DNA of 64,000 nt, taken from Archilochus colubris. Lineage: Eukaryota > Chordata > Aves > Apodiformes > Trochilidae. Positions within the stretch are counted from its first letter, which is position 1. The number at the start of each line of letters is the position of its first letter. The position numbers and the translations under genes were made by a program. Shown piece by piece: positions 13,125 through 24,961 of the stretch. Below the pieces are notes generated by a model. That model was given only the letters and a program-made list of their open reading frames with translations. It had not been told where the DNA came from and made no database searches. Where the stretch lies: the NCBI GenBank assembly GCA_023079485.1, contig CM041084.1:126849292-126913291 (forward strand). Direction: 5' to 3'.

Positions 13125-14795
13125 TTACCTTGCTCAGTGTCTTTTAGCATTGTTTTCTCTTGATTTGTCCTCTGCCCTGGTGTTGGAGGGTCTACCATAA
13201 AGGCAGCAAACAAGCAACAAGCAACAAGCTTGGCCTTTAAATTTTGGGCAAAGATTTCAATACAGACCTTCTCTTAGTTCAAGAGAGAATTAAAGTATGT
13301 GTAGAAACATACAGAAATTGGCTCCTGTGGACAGATTAATAATAAAAGACATTGTGACTATTGTACTTTTTCAAGGCCCTTATAAGAAGAAAAAGAGCTT
13401 TTGTCAAAGTGAGAGAAGTTTTTTCATCCAGTTGATAACTGAATGAGAAAATGGGAGCACTAAGAGGTGAGGCACTCAGCTGCTGTTGTGCTCCTCTTGT
13501 CTGGGGAGATGGGGGTAAGGAGAGGGTGCATGGAGCATCCTCCCAGCACCCAGCCAGCCACTGTGTTTCTGTTGCAACCCCAGCACAAGGTTTCTGGGCA
13601 TTCTGATCTGTGTTTATGCCTCACATCTAAGGGTGCCACGAAAGATAAGGGAGAAAAGGAAAATGGAAAGAATGAATAGAGATGAGATACAGCTTCAGTT
13701 CTTCTCAGGCTCCAGGATTTTTCAGTGGCTGTGAAAAAGAATTCATTCTTATATACTATTGAAAGAGAGCAAGCACATTTCAATGTATGCACTGATGTAG
13801 GACACCAGATTCCTGGTGTGAAAAAAGCAAAATTTTGCTTCTAAGCTAAAGATTTTTTTCTCAATTAATTTGAATTCTTCATTTAAGTTTTAACCTTAAT
13901 TCTTATGGTTAGACATAGCTCTAAACCTGGGAGACTTATGAACGAAAAAGTTCCTGCTTGGGGTCAACAAATAAACAATAGCACAGCATTAACATTGCCA
14001 GGGATTTTGATTGTGTCTGGATATTAAGGTGTAATGTGTTAATTGCACTATGACCCTGGCAAGACTCTAAAATGTTAGGAATAGAGGAATTCAGGACTGG
14101 ATAACTGAATAGATGGTTATGCATAGCATAAGCTGAACTAGTGTATCTTAACATTTATTTGGATTTCTTCTGATCCTATTTCCCATGGAAAGATGTTTCA
14201 GAACCTCATTGGTTTTATGGCTGGAATTTGTCCTATTTCTAGTCTGAATTTATCCTTGGCTAGATTATATCAAAGTGCTTTTGGCCTAACACTGTTCTTT
14301 AAATAATTCTTATCCCTCTCTGATGTTTATTCCATAGTAAGAAGCATTCACATTGCCTTCCAAATTATAGTTTTGAAAGACTGACAAACAAAATATTATT
14401 ATTTTTATGCTTTGAGATAGGCTCTTCTTTCTCTCCATTATCTCCAAAGCTGTTTTCTGAAACAGTTACAGACAGGGCAAATCTATCTTGCACATAGATG
14501 ACCAGCATGAACATGCTGTATTTCAGATGAGGTCTTGCTGGTGCCTTGCACAAAGACACGAATGCTTTCCTATATCCCGTGGAAGTACTTCATCTCACAT
14601 ATGTAGGATCTCACTTGACATTTTCCCTAAGTGCAGCATCTTGCTGGCTCATAAAAGCAGTTCCTCTTCTTCCTCCCTTTTTGTTTTAACCAATGATCCC
14701 CCAGTTGCAGCAGGAAAGTGAATTAGTCTGGGACTGCATAACCTTACACCAAAATTAAAAATGAACCCTTTCATTTGTTTATTTTTAACTTCTGA
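13125..14795. other. noncoding, nothing recognised
   Basis: No repeat or gene identified. Overlapping frames of 70 and 110 codons on opposite strands at 13460-13792 share a GC-richer patch and resemble nothing I know. Confidence 0.55.
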
Positions 14796-15605
14796 GAATC
14801 ACAGAATCATGAAATCATTGAAGTTGGAACAGACCTCTAAGATCAAGTTCAATTGTTAACCCAACACCACCATGCCAACTAAGCCATGTCCTTAGTCCCC
14901 ATGAATGTTAAGTCCCCATGTTTTTTAAACACCTGTAATGATGGTGACTCCACCACTGCCTTAGACAGGCTGTTCCAATGACAATTCTTTCTTCCAGTGA
15001 AGAAATCTTTCTTAATATCCAATCTGAACCTCCCTTTGAGGCCATTTCCCCTCGTCCTATCACCACTTATGTGGGAGAAGCGACTCACCCCCAGTTCACT
15101 CCACCTTCCTTTCAGACAGATGTAGAGTTCAATATGGTCTCCCCTCAACTTCTTCTTCTTCAGACTAAACATTCACAATTTTTTCAGCTGCTCCTCATAA
15201 GACTTGTGGTCCAGACACCACCAACTTTTTTGGTCTTCTCTGGACACACTCCAGCAATTCCATGGCCTTGTAGTGAAGGACCCAGAGCGGAACCCAATAC
15301 ATGAGATGCAGCCTCACCAGTTTTGACTACAGGTATAAGATTACCTCCCTGCTCCTTCTGGCCACACTATTCCTTATACAGGAGAGGATGCCATTGGTCC
15401 TCTTCGTCACCTGGGCACACTGCTCGATCATGTTCATCCAGCTGCCAACCAGCATCCCCAGGTCCTTCTCCTTTAGGCAGCTTTCCAGCCACTCTTTTCC
15501 AAGGCTGTAGAGCTACCTAGGGTTGTTGTGACTGAAATGTAGGACCCAGCACTTGGCCTTGATGAACTTCATACGATTGATTTGAGCCTATAAATCCACC
15601 CTGCC
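14796..15605 (-). mobile_element. CR1 LINE, 5'-truncated 3' fragment (copy 1)
   Basis: CR1 is a target-primed non-LTR retrotransposon abundant in birds and other reptiles. The element reads on the minus strand: its 3' terminus is at the left (GAATCACAGAATCATGA begins at 14796) and its truncated 5' end is at about 15605, where similarity to CR1 fades into single-copy sequence. Minus-strand translation of 14879-15172 gives the segment downstream of the reverse transcriptase core, with [19 protein letters not shown] and [10 protein letters not shown]. The catalytic part of ORF2 lies upstream of the truncation and is absent. Many substitutions and loss of most CpGs indicate an old copy. The plus-strand frames here are antisense shadows. 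Confidence 0.92.
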
Positions 15606-15609
15606 CAGA

Positions 15610-17330
15610 TTTTTGTGTATTAAATTACATTATATTCTTCTAGGAAGCTTCTTCTTTAGGAAATATCATTATTTAATTCTTCACATAGATAGTCTGTGTA
15701 CAGTTATATCTGCTATGACAGCTTTCTAAAATGTCTTCTTAAGATGAGGTTGACCCAAATATTTCTACATTTTGGAGAAACCAGTTATAAGCACTCCCCA
15801 GTCCAGTTAAGCCCTTCCTGTCAAAACTTTGCTCAGCTGCTGGTGTGCCCTGATCACTGGTTAGCAGTTGGAGCAAGATCTCATTTCATTTTCTCATCTC
15901 TTTGTTTAGCCAGATCGTCTTTTCCATACAGAGTGGAAGCTGGTGCAGGAAAAAATCAGACTTTTTAATATGAGATTTTACTGTGCTTCACAAAGTAGTG
16001 CTCTGCTCCATTGATGTGACTTCTGGGAACTACAGAAAATACCTTGTAGAGGAACGTAAATGAGAATCTTAAAGTAAAAATTTTTACCAGATTAAAAAAA
16101 ATCCCAACATAGGGCTGAATTTTTAACATTAATCACTAATAAATTAAGTCCCTAGATATCTGTAGCTAATTTGAACTTTCAAACCTACTAAATTTAAACA
16201 CTGTTTATGCAGGGAATATGATCTGGGACAATATCCAACAGTGAGCATCTCCTGGTTTTAAGAAAGTGCTTGGCTTACTGTGAGATGCTTTCTGCAAAGG
16301 AGGTGCTTTCCCTGAATTGAAATGAGAATTGCATCTGGAACTGGTGGAAAATGGGAGTCTGGTTTCACCAAAAATCCAAAATGTCAATACCTTTGTTCTG
16401 AAGAGTGGGATTAATTTTTAAAAAATACTAATTATACATTTTTAAAAGACTGAAAAGTGTATTAAAAAATATTTAATGCCTACATTTCTTAAACAAATGA
16501 AGGTCTGTTTGATTTTTCATACTTTCAAAATGAATTCTTAAATTTTCAGTATTTTAAATAGATTTTCTGTGGCACTTTGGATCTGGAAGATGATTGTACT
16601 TGTGCCCTGCAAGACAGTTACTGTAGCAACTACAGAGTATCCTGGGCACCCAAGCATCTCACTGGCATCCTGCTCTAATTAAACTATTTCAATTACAAAC
16701 TTTCTCCCCTGAAAATACAAAGCCAAATTATTATTCCAAAATGCAAAAATTACCAGTAACAGGGAACTCTACTTTCTGTTTGCAAGAGTTGCAGCCCTTG
16801 TTATAGTTCTCATAAAGCAAGCTGGTTCTTTTGTTTGGTTTTGTTTTGGTTTTTTTTTCACTCCTTCAGGTTAGGTGCATTCCCAGTGTTTACTTTAATG
16901 AAAAATGGAAGACATTTATTTCAGGATCCAAGGTCTCTCATTTTTTCTTCAAAAATTACTCCCTTCCAAACACAGAGATATAATTATGTTGTACCTGGGT
17001 CTTCTGCCTCGGCCAAACTGTGTAGACAATAACAAAAGATATTTGAATTTACTTACTCAGCTACCAGAGATAAATATTTAACAGAGAGACAAGAAAGATA
17101 TTTCATTGCATCACCTAGGGATAGAAAGACTAAGAATTTACTGTACAATTACCCAGCTGTAGCTACAGAGGCTGACACAGAGTACACAATTGTGCAGAAA
17201 ATGTGGCAATATTTTCACATGGTGGTTGATGGTTTTGGAGAATGTCACAAACACAAGAAGTGGAGCACATGGTAGAAAGGAGCCTATAGGCAGTGATTCA
17301 GCACCTCTAGAGCATGTGAATTTGGACAAA
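15610..17330. other. noncoding, nothing recognised
   Basis: Single-copy-looking AT-rich DNA between two CR1 fragments. Only short frames (up to 90 codons) are present. A T/G-rich run at about 16830-16860 is the only low-complexity patch. Confidence 0.55.
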
Positions 17331-17379
17331 ATCATAGAATCATAGAATCATAGAATCATAGATCATAGAATCATAGAAT
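17331..17379 (-). repeat. expanded CR1 3' octamer array
   Basis: Six copies of an 8-bp unit (ATCATAGA on the plus strand; ATTCTATG-type on the element strand) form the 3' end of CR1 copy 2. The fifth copy has lost one base. The other CR1 copies in this window show only one to three units. Confidence 0.93.
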
Positions 17380-18195
17380 TGGCTGGGTTGGAAGGGATCT
17401 CAGAGATCATCGAGTCCAACCCTTTTACCACCGTTGCGGTTGCTAGACCATGGCACTGAGTGCCACATCCAGTCTCTTTTTAAATAACTCCAAGGACGGA
17501 GAATCCACTACTTCAGTGGGCAGCCCATTCCAATGCCGGATCACTCTTTCCGTAAAGAAATTCTTTCTAATATCTAACCTAAATTTCCCCTGGCACAACT
17601 TAAGACCATGACCTCTTGTCTTGTTGAAAGTCGTCTGGCTAAAGAGCCCAACCCCCACCTGGCTACACCCTCCTTTCAGGTAGTTGTAGAGAGCAATTAG
17701 GTCTCCCCTGAGCCTCCTCTTCTCCAGGCTGAACACCCCCAGCTCTCTCAGCCTCTCCTCATAGGTTCTGTGCTCGAGTCCCTTCACCAGCCTGGTTGCC
17801 CTCCTTTGGACCTGCTCCAGGACCTTGATATCCTTCCTGAACTGGGGGGCCCAGAAATGGACACAGTACCAGCGCTGAGTACAGGGGCAGAATCACTTCC
17901 TTGGTCCTGCTGGCGACGCTGTTCCGGATACAGGCCAGGATGCCATTGGCCTTCTTGGCCACCTGGGCACAGTGCTGGCTCATGTTCAGCTTCCTGTCAA
18001 TCCAGACTCCCAGGTCCCTTTCTGTCTGGCTGCTCTCAGCCACTCTGTCCCCAGCCTGTAGCGCTGCATGGGGTTGTTGTGGCCAAAGTGCAGGACCCGG
18101 CACTTGGCCGTGTTAAATCTCATCCCATTGGAATCAGCCCAACTCTCCAGTCTTTCCAGGTCCCTCTGCAGAGCCCTCCTGCCTTCCAGAATGGT
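17331..18195 (-). mobile_element. CR1 LINE, 5'-truncated 3' fragment (copy 2, least decayed)
   Basis: Minus-strand CR1. Translation of 17443-17787 reads through the C-terminal part of ORF2 ([31 protein letters not shown]). A second frame at 17759-18103 carries the upstream segment with [16 protein letters not shown] and ILPLYSALV. The two frames do not join: a frameshift lies at roughly 17790-17870. Similarity begins near 18195, downstream of the reverse transcriptase catalytic motif, so this copy cannot encode an active enzyme. It retains many CpGs (for example 17412-17440, 17535-17552 and 17910-17930), unlike the other copies, which suggests a younger insertion. Its 3' tail carries more octamer units than usual. 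Confidence 0.95.
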
Positions 18196-18199
18196 AGGG

Positions 18200-21100
18200 G
18201 ATCAGCTAGTGCAGAAGTCTTCTATTCTGTGTATTCAGTAACAACAGCTATTTAAAAGAAAATCTAGAAGTGGGCCCATGTGGAAAACTTTCCATACCTG
18301 TAGGAAAAAAGGGCTGCGTGGTTTGTGGGTAGTAAGCCCTAGGAAAAGCATAACAATGTGACCAGGAGTTCTCAAAAAAAACTGCTCTTGGACAAAAACA
18401 GGACTTTATATGATTTGGAGCTCCCACTAAAGGTGGCCTCACTACAACATACAGATTTATGGGGGAGGGAGAAAGATTTTCCTTTATAGGGGATATGTTT
18501 ATCCTAGTGTCAGAAAAAAAGAGGACAGCACTAGGTAAAAGGCATTTGATGCCATGCCAGATGTTTCTGTTACCTTCTTTTTCCAGATGAATTCCCTAAG
18601 AAATGACACTTACAGAGTCATGCTCTATGCATGTCCACATCTCTGGCTGCTGGCTCCACTGACTCAATAGCAGATGAATTTGATAAGGGGCTAGAGGTCT
18701 CAAGTACAGCAAAAATTTACAAGATTCATTAGAAGTTGTATAAAAATATATAAATAAAGTATAAAATTACGTAAGTATCTGGGTTGAGGAAAAAGGACAT
18801 ATCAGTGCCTCAGCTGAAAGTTGCAAGGTGAACTCACCTAGATTCAACATCACAGAATTTACATGGAGATACTATAATATCCAGGAAAATTTTAAACTGG
18901 TCATTGTTTCCTCGTAAATATCAAATCCTACCTTGTACACAAGCACCAAAAAGCAACTTCATAGAGTTTACATCTCCTGGGATTATTTCTGTCACACCAG
19001 AGCTCTTTAAAGCATTGTCCATTCACTGAGAAACTGGATGGGGAAGTGTTTCTCTGATGAGTAATTTCTAAATTATTCTGCTGTAGATTCCCATGGGTGA
19101 AATAAACAACGTGTTGCTCAGACAGGGAGATTGAATGATAAACAGCTGAGACACTGTTGTGCACTTCAACCTCTTTTCAACAACCCCAGTAACGATGAAT
19201 ATCTAAGAAGGGAGGGGTCTTACTAGACATCTGTAAAAAGCCAGGTGGAGCACAGCTACAAACCCAGAAGCTGCTGATTAACTGGAAGGCAGATAAGGGA
19301 GACGGAGAATTTCCTCTTTAAGTAGAAATGGTTTGTGCAGCATGGTAAAGGACGGTGAGGTGGAGGTGGGAAAAGTAGACTGCCTGAGAAGCACTACAAT
19401 ATTCAAGACAATGAATAGAGTCCTAGGACTTATAAAGAAAGGCAATCAGAATCCCATGTGCTGGCCTTTCTGTGCACAGAACAGAACATACACATGTCCC
19501 ATCATGACCATACAGGGGCTGTGTTGATAGAGACAGACAGTACTATTTTCCAGGTTATGTGGCTTCCCCAGCCCTCATGGCCCACATCTGAGTCTGCAGA
19601 TCTTTCCTGCAAGTGCCTTGAGCCATCTCATACCAGCATAACCCACCATCACAAAATTCCTTCTTCAGTGTCTATCTATTCAAGCCTATCTGAAGCTCAT
19701 CTATTTGTTAATTTTTACAGTGTTCCCTGAAGGCCAAGTGACTCAGACTTCCTTGGAATGGAAATGAAGAAGAGTTTTCAGATAGGTGGACCTTGAGTGA
19801 GAGGGTATTTGCTACTGCACCTGGATCTTTAAAAAACTGCCTGAGTAGCTCAGGTGGTCTCAGCAGCTGATGGAAAAATGAGAACAGTGGGAGTTTGTTC
19901 ACAACAAGCAGCTAGTAGTTAAGCCACTTTGAGACATATTTGAATTTTTATTTTTTTCTTTTTCCAGTCTTTAAACTGCACTTGTGCCTCCTGGAAGGAA
20001 GGAGAGAAAAAGTAATATAGATATTTTTTTTCATTAATTAACCATCTGGGACTGAACTCTGAAAAATTCTGCTATAAAAATACAATTTTTTAGGCCTTAA
20101 AGTGGGCATGGTTTCCTCTGATAGCAGAGGAACTGAACCCATTTAAACCTAAAGGAGTTTTTACCACTGGTTTCATGGACTCTTGAACCTGGGTCTCAAT
20201 ACCACGTTTTCAAAGGTATCCAGGTAAGAAGCAGGTGGTAAGTAGGCAAAAATCTCATCTTTCTCTATGTTTAGACTTCTGGCCACTTTCAATAATGTGG
20301 TTCTTGGTGAACTTCAGCTGCCAAAAGGTGAGTTTTCAAGTCTAGGCTTCATCTACATCTCCCATGCAGTCCCAGGCCTCCGAGGAGACCACTTTGCCAC
20401 CCCACAGATCTCTTGATGCTTGGTTTTTGGTTCCACAGTCACATGAGGCCAACATCATGCACATGTCTGCTAACAGGGACAGCCCTACAATTTCAGCCAG
20501 CTCTTGAACACCTATCTTAAATGGGATAAAAAGCTACTGGAATGTGTCTCTGTCTCTCTGTCCTTTTAACAACAGAGAAAATATAGATAACTGTCTTACA
20601 GACTTGATTTTAAACAGCTCAAGTTAGTCATGCATTCATCCTCACTAAATCAGGTAAAGCCCTAATATCCAGAAATTAACCCTGGCAAATAAAGTCCTGC
20701 TCCAGAACATGTCTTTGCAGAGGTTCATGTGCAGTGCTAAATGATCCCACATAGACAGTTCTGAAGAGGTCTGGCTGAAAAATGAAGGCTTCTTTCCAGA
20801 AGGGTTGACAAGTATCCTAAGTAGCCCCAAATAACTGTTCTTCTGTCACTGGTATGGAATAATTCTCTTAAAAATGGAAGTTAATAGGAGTAACATTAGT
20901 TGAAAATGTTGACCTTGTTGAATAACATTTTCAGCCTCTTTTTTTATTGGGTGTGTGCACTCAAGGATGATCATACAAGAAACTTAGAAACTGAGCAAGG
21001 AAATGCATTTTTGACAGTACCTTATATTGTTCCTAATTAATATTTGCCAAGGACTCTCCAACTGCATAAACTTTTGAAAACAGGCCAGTTTCCTCATTAT

Positions 21101-23229
21101 CAACAGACATTTCACAGCTAATATTTCAACAGCTAAAATGTCACTCCAAACTCACCCATCTGAGGATGAAAACTCCCTTTTCCGTGGCTCGACTCTGAGT
21201 TGTGGTCAAATGTTTAGTTTGACCCTGGAGAGGTACCAACAAACAGCAGAATGTCTTCTTTGTCCTTTCAGTGCTGCTCCTCCCGTATTGCTGCCAAGTG
21301 GAGAGCAGGACTGATGCCTGATTCAAACTTAAAGAAAAAAAGCTACATCTTGTCTTGACATGTCAAGAAACGCAGAGCTGGACATGATGGGGGGTGCTGA
21401 AGAGGGGTAGAAAGATCTGAAGATGAGACAAGTTAAAGAAACTGAAACAGAGATTGGGCTGGGGCAGCAAAGATGAGGCTAAGAAGAAATGCAGATAGCT
21501 GATACATGGTGAACATAGGGTGGGGGAGGAGAAAGAAAAAGTCTAGGTGTAGAAAAATGGAGATATACAGAGACTGAGAGTTACTTGGGCTAAGGTTTTG
21601 AAGGGGAAAGAGCACCTGAAACCAGACTAAAGTAGGATAAAGTTACATAAAATGAAAACTCAATTAGGAATAGGCTAGTTGAGCAGGGTGTGGGAAGACT
21701 GGGAGAGTGCATGGGAAAGGTCTAATGGGTAAAAACTTCAGCTCACAGGGAGAAACAATTGGTCTACAAAGAAAATCAGGGAAAATACAAGGGATAAAAG
21801 TGGAACTGCAGAGAGAGCCTGGAGGGGGGAAAAGAGCAAAATGGAGCCAATGTTGGGATGGTCCTAAAGGATCACATGGGAGTGTCAGCAATAGGGTCTC
21901 TGTCTTTTTGAGCAGATGCCTTTCAAAAGCCCCAGATGGAAGGCAAGAGTCCTGAATTTCACTGTTCATTTGCCACCAGTACCAGAGGAACCCACTGGCC
22001 AAGGGCTGCTTCCCCAGCCATCCTGTTTTTCAGAGATCTATTGTGTAAGTTACTCCCTTGGTGCAGAGCTCAGTGAGATTCCCTGTCCTGCTGGTGTGCA
22101 ACAGGGCAGAGGAGTTGTGCTGTAGGTCAGAAATGGGATTTCTAATTTTTAATGTGCTTTGTTACAGACCTCAAAAACTATAAACCACATGCAAATAGAT
22201 GTAAAAAGTGAAAATTGCACTGCATAACACTTAAACGTTAGGAAATGTTTGACTTTAAGTAGTTTTCCTGAAGTCATCTGTTTTATTCACTAAGCTTCTT
22301 ATATTTACTCCAGATAATTCAGGGAATCTATTAAAAATGATGACCTTTGCAGATGATTTCTCCCAAGCACATTGTCTATCCTGAGTACTGAATAAAGCAA
22401 GAGTCCAGTAGAAAAAAAGTCAACATAAGAACATGTTATGTAGGACTGCACCATATTCAAGTGCAGGTATGCTTTAAATCAAGAACAGAAAACATGTTTC
22501 AAAGTGAGGGAGGGGTCTCCTTTCGCAAGGAAAATAATGGCTCAGACCTGAAGATTGATTTTTCCTCCCTAAATATTTAAAGGGCTGAGAATGACTTCTC
22601 TTTTGGCCTTTCCACCTGGTAGGCTTATGTTCAACTTAAAAAAACCTCTAAAAAGCAAACACAACAAAATAACAGAAAAGAGTAACTGGAAGATTTTTCT
22701 GCCTTATTTGCACATCCCAATATAATAAAAATGAGAATTTTACGTTCTTCCTAATTTAGCATTCATGTGCCTTATTTCTTCAGCAGAAACAATGCACACA
22801 TCACAGGATTCTGCTTTTTTTTTTTCCCTGACATTTGCTAGTAATTTACTCATGAGAATCATCCCACTATAGACACTGATTGTTCATATAAGCGTTGCTT
22901 AGCAAAAGGAGGGCAGAGTTGGACCCTCTTGGGGTCCAGCTCTGTGTAGTTATAGAATCATTGAAACATGTGATGAATATGTGGAAGTGAGAATGGAGAA
23001 AGCAAAATGAGTTTGTGACTTGAAAAAAGAGCATGTTTGATTATCTTAGGTCTCCTGTGTACCTCCTCTCTGTATCTGCAGGAGAGAGAATATTCTCTGG
23101 TAGCTATAATTTATTATTTATTTTTTATGCTTTAATTATTTGTGAAATTCTTGGCTTCTTGTTCAGCCAGCTCCTCTGACAGCAAAGTTTACACATTAAT
23201 ATGTGGGAGGTGAAGACATGGTTCAGAGA
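18200..23229. other. noncoding, nothing recognised
   Basis: About 5 kb without an identified repeat or gene. Frames reach at most 112 codons (21664-22002, minus) and overlap others on the opposite strand. A perfect 16-bp palindrome at 21353-21368 is about what chance predicts. The sequence becomes T-rich just before the purine array. Confidence 0.55.
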
Positions 23230-23953
23230 AAGGAAGGAAGGAAGGAAGGAAGGAAGGAAGGAAGGAAGGAAGGAAGGAAGGAAGGAAGGAAGGAAGGAAG
23301 GAAGGAAGGAAGGAAGGAAGGAAGGAAGGAAGGAAGGAAGGAAGGAAGGAAGGAAGGAAGGAAGGAAGGAAGGAAGGAAGGAAGGAAGGAAGGAAGGAAG
23401 GAAGGAAGGAAGGAAGGAAGGAAGGAAGGAAGGAAGGAAGGAAGGAAGGAAGGAAGGAAGGAAGGAAGGAAGGAAGGAAGGAAGGAAGGAAGGAAGGAAG
23501 GAAGGAAGGAAGGAAGGAAGGAAGGAAGGAAGGAAGGAAGGAAGGAAGGAAGGAAGGGAGGGAGGGAGGAGGGAGGGAGGGAGGGAGGGAGGGAGGGAGG
23601 GAGGGAGGGAGGGAGGGAGGGAGGGAGGGAGGAAGGGAGGAAGGGAGGAAGGGAGGGAAGGAGGAAGGAGGAAGGAAGGAAGGAAGGAAGGAAGGAAGGA
23701 AGGAAGGAAGGAAGGAAGGAAGGAAGGAAGGAAGGAAGGAAGGAAGGAAGGAAGGAAGGAAGGAAGGAAGGAAGGAAGGAAGGAAGGAAGGAAGGAAGGA
23801 AGGAAGGAAGGAAGGAAGGAAGGAAGGAAGGAAGGAAGGAAGGAAGGAAGGAAGGGAGGAAGGAAGGAAGGAAGGAAGGAAGGAAGGGAGGAAGGAAGGA
23901 AGGGAGGGAGGGAGGAAGGAAGGGAGGGAGGGAGGGAGGGAGGGAGGGAGGAA
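23230..23953 (+). repeat. (GGAA)n/(GGGA)n homopurine microsatellite
   Basis: About 724 bp of uninterrupted purine on the plus strand. Structure: about 81 GGAA units (23230-23555); a GGGA block with a phase break near 23568 (23556-23631); mixed GGAA/GGGA with GGAGGAA phase changes (23632-23675); about 44 further GGAA units (to about 23853); and a mixed end rising to GGGA (23854-23951). Repetitive frames of 253-269 codons on both strands (Gly-Arg-Lys-Glu on plus, Phe-Leu-Pro-Ser on minus) follow automatically from a 4-bp repeat read in threes and are not genes. Assemblies often mis-size such arrays, so the true length is uncertain. Confidence 0.98.
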
Positions 23954-24094
23954 TATTTCTTTGACTGCTGGTGGTGAGGTAATATTGACCATCTGCAAAT
24001 TTTAAGCTTTAATCTGCTCCTATATGTTTTTCAAACACAAGCCTACACAGATGATGACTGATTTGTTATCTGGCTATTTCTATTACTTTCTGAG
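23954..24094. other. unique spacer after the purine array
   Basis: Single-copy-looking DNA between the microsatellite and the start of the long open frame. No TATA-like or other promoter element stands out. Confidence 0.5.
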
Positions 24095-24961
24095 ATGTTT
24101 TACTTGTGCCTTCATGCTACTGATATAACCTCTTTATGTTTAAATTTAAGGCTTGGGTTAGAGTCAAAGTATTTAACTTCTTATCCAAACTGTGTTCATT
24201 CTTTTCCAAAACTTTGTATTTCCCATTCTCATCTCTACATTTCTGTTTCTGCTTCCCTGTTCTCTTGCCAGACAGCATTTTTTTTTAAATTTTTTTTTTT
24301 TTGGCTACTTCTATATTTTCCACCTGGCAATTTCATCTGGGTGGAGTTTGGAGATTTTGGACAGTTGTCAGGGATTTCTGGACATCTGGCAATCCATTTG
24401 GAAAAGGATGGGAAACTTTATATTTGTCTCTACCCACATGCAGATGATGTCTCCAGCACATGTAGAGGCGATTGCACAAATCCCAGGAGCCCTGGCCTGC
24501 AGAGTATGTGCTACACAGGTGGTCTTGAGATGGATGGAAATTCCAGCCTGTTTGAGCAGATCAGAGTCACAGTGATTTTCCTGCGCTTTGAATGTTGCAC
24601 TGATGCTGCTGTGTCCCAGCCCATGGGGCTAATTTTATGCACACGAGCAGTGCTGACTGTCCCAAACATGACAGGGCATTGCATAGACAACCTGATTTCT
24701 TCTTTTCATTCAAATTCTGGGCTTCTCAGTCCTCTGGCCTCTATTCTGTTCCCCCATTCTTTTCTGTCTGAGGCAAAAGAAATTGGGGATTTATCCCTCT
24801 TCCTGTTGTACATGGAAGAGAACAAAATTAACATGTCAGGGGCTAATGAGCTTAGGGACCTGGAATCAGAGTATCATAGAACCTTAGAACAGTTTGGATT
24901 GGAAGAGACTTTTAAAAGTCATCTAGTCCTACCCCTCTGCAATGAACAGGGACATCTGTGA
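24095..24961 (+). CDS. unassigned 288-codon open frame, probably not a gene
   Basis: This is the longest frame in the window outside the microsatellite. It starts with ATG at 24095. Residues about 50-80 are rich in Phe, Leu and Ser because the DNA holds two T runs (24279-24302), giving a hydrophobic patch that could pass for a membrane segment. The middle is Cys-rich but shows no family I recognise. The last 29 residues or so, and the stop, come from the antisense strand of CR1 copy 3. A stop-free run this long in AT-rich DNA is unexpected, though the pyrimidine-rich composition lowers stop frequency. I see no promoter, no splice structure and no homology. It could be a chance frame, a decayed repeat, or an exon of a lineage-specific transcript. 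Confidence 0.15.
   Translation: MFYLCLHATDITSLCLNLRLGLESKYLTSYPNCVHSFPKLCISHSHLYISVSASLFSCQTAFFFKFFFFWLLLYFPPGNFIWVEFGDFGQLSGISGHLAIHLEKDGKLYICLYPHADDVSSTCRGDCTNPRSPGLQSMCYTGGLEMDGNSSLFEQIRVTVIFLRFECCTDAAVSQPMGLILCTRAVLTVPNMTGHCIDNLISSFHSNSGLLSPLASILFPHSFLSEAKEIGDLSLFLLYMEENKINMSGANELRDLESEYHRTLEQFGLEETFKSHLVLPLCNEQGHL

Noticed and set aside
17770..18255. 161-codon plus-strand frame
   Set aside because: Antisense of CR1 copy 2; not a gene.
21353..21368. Perfect 16-bp palindrome TCTTGACATGTCAAGA
   Set aside because: About one such palindrome is expected by chance in 64 kb; no supporting context.
23189..23998. Frames of 253-269 codons on both strands encoding Gly/Arg/Lys/Glu or Pro/Ser/Phe/Leu repeats
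   Set aside because: Automatic consequence of the GGAA/GGGA tetranucleotide array, which has no stop codon in any frame.
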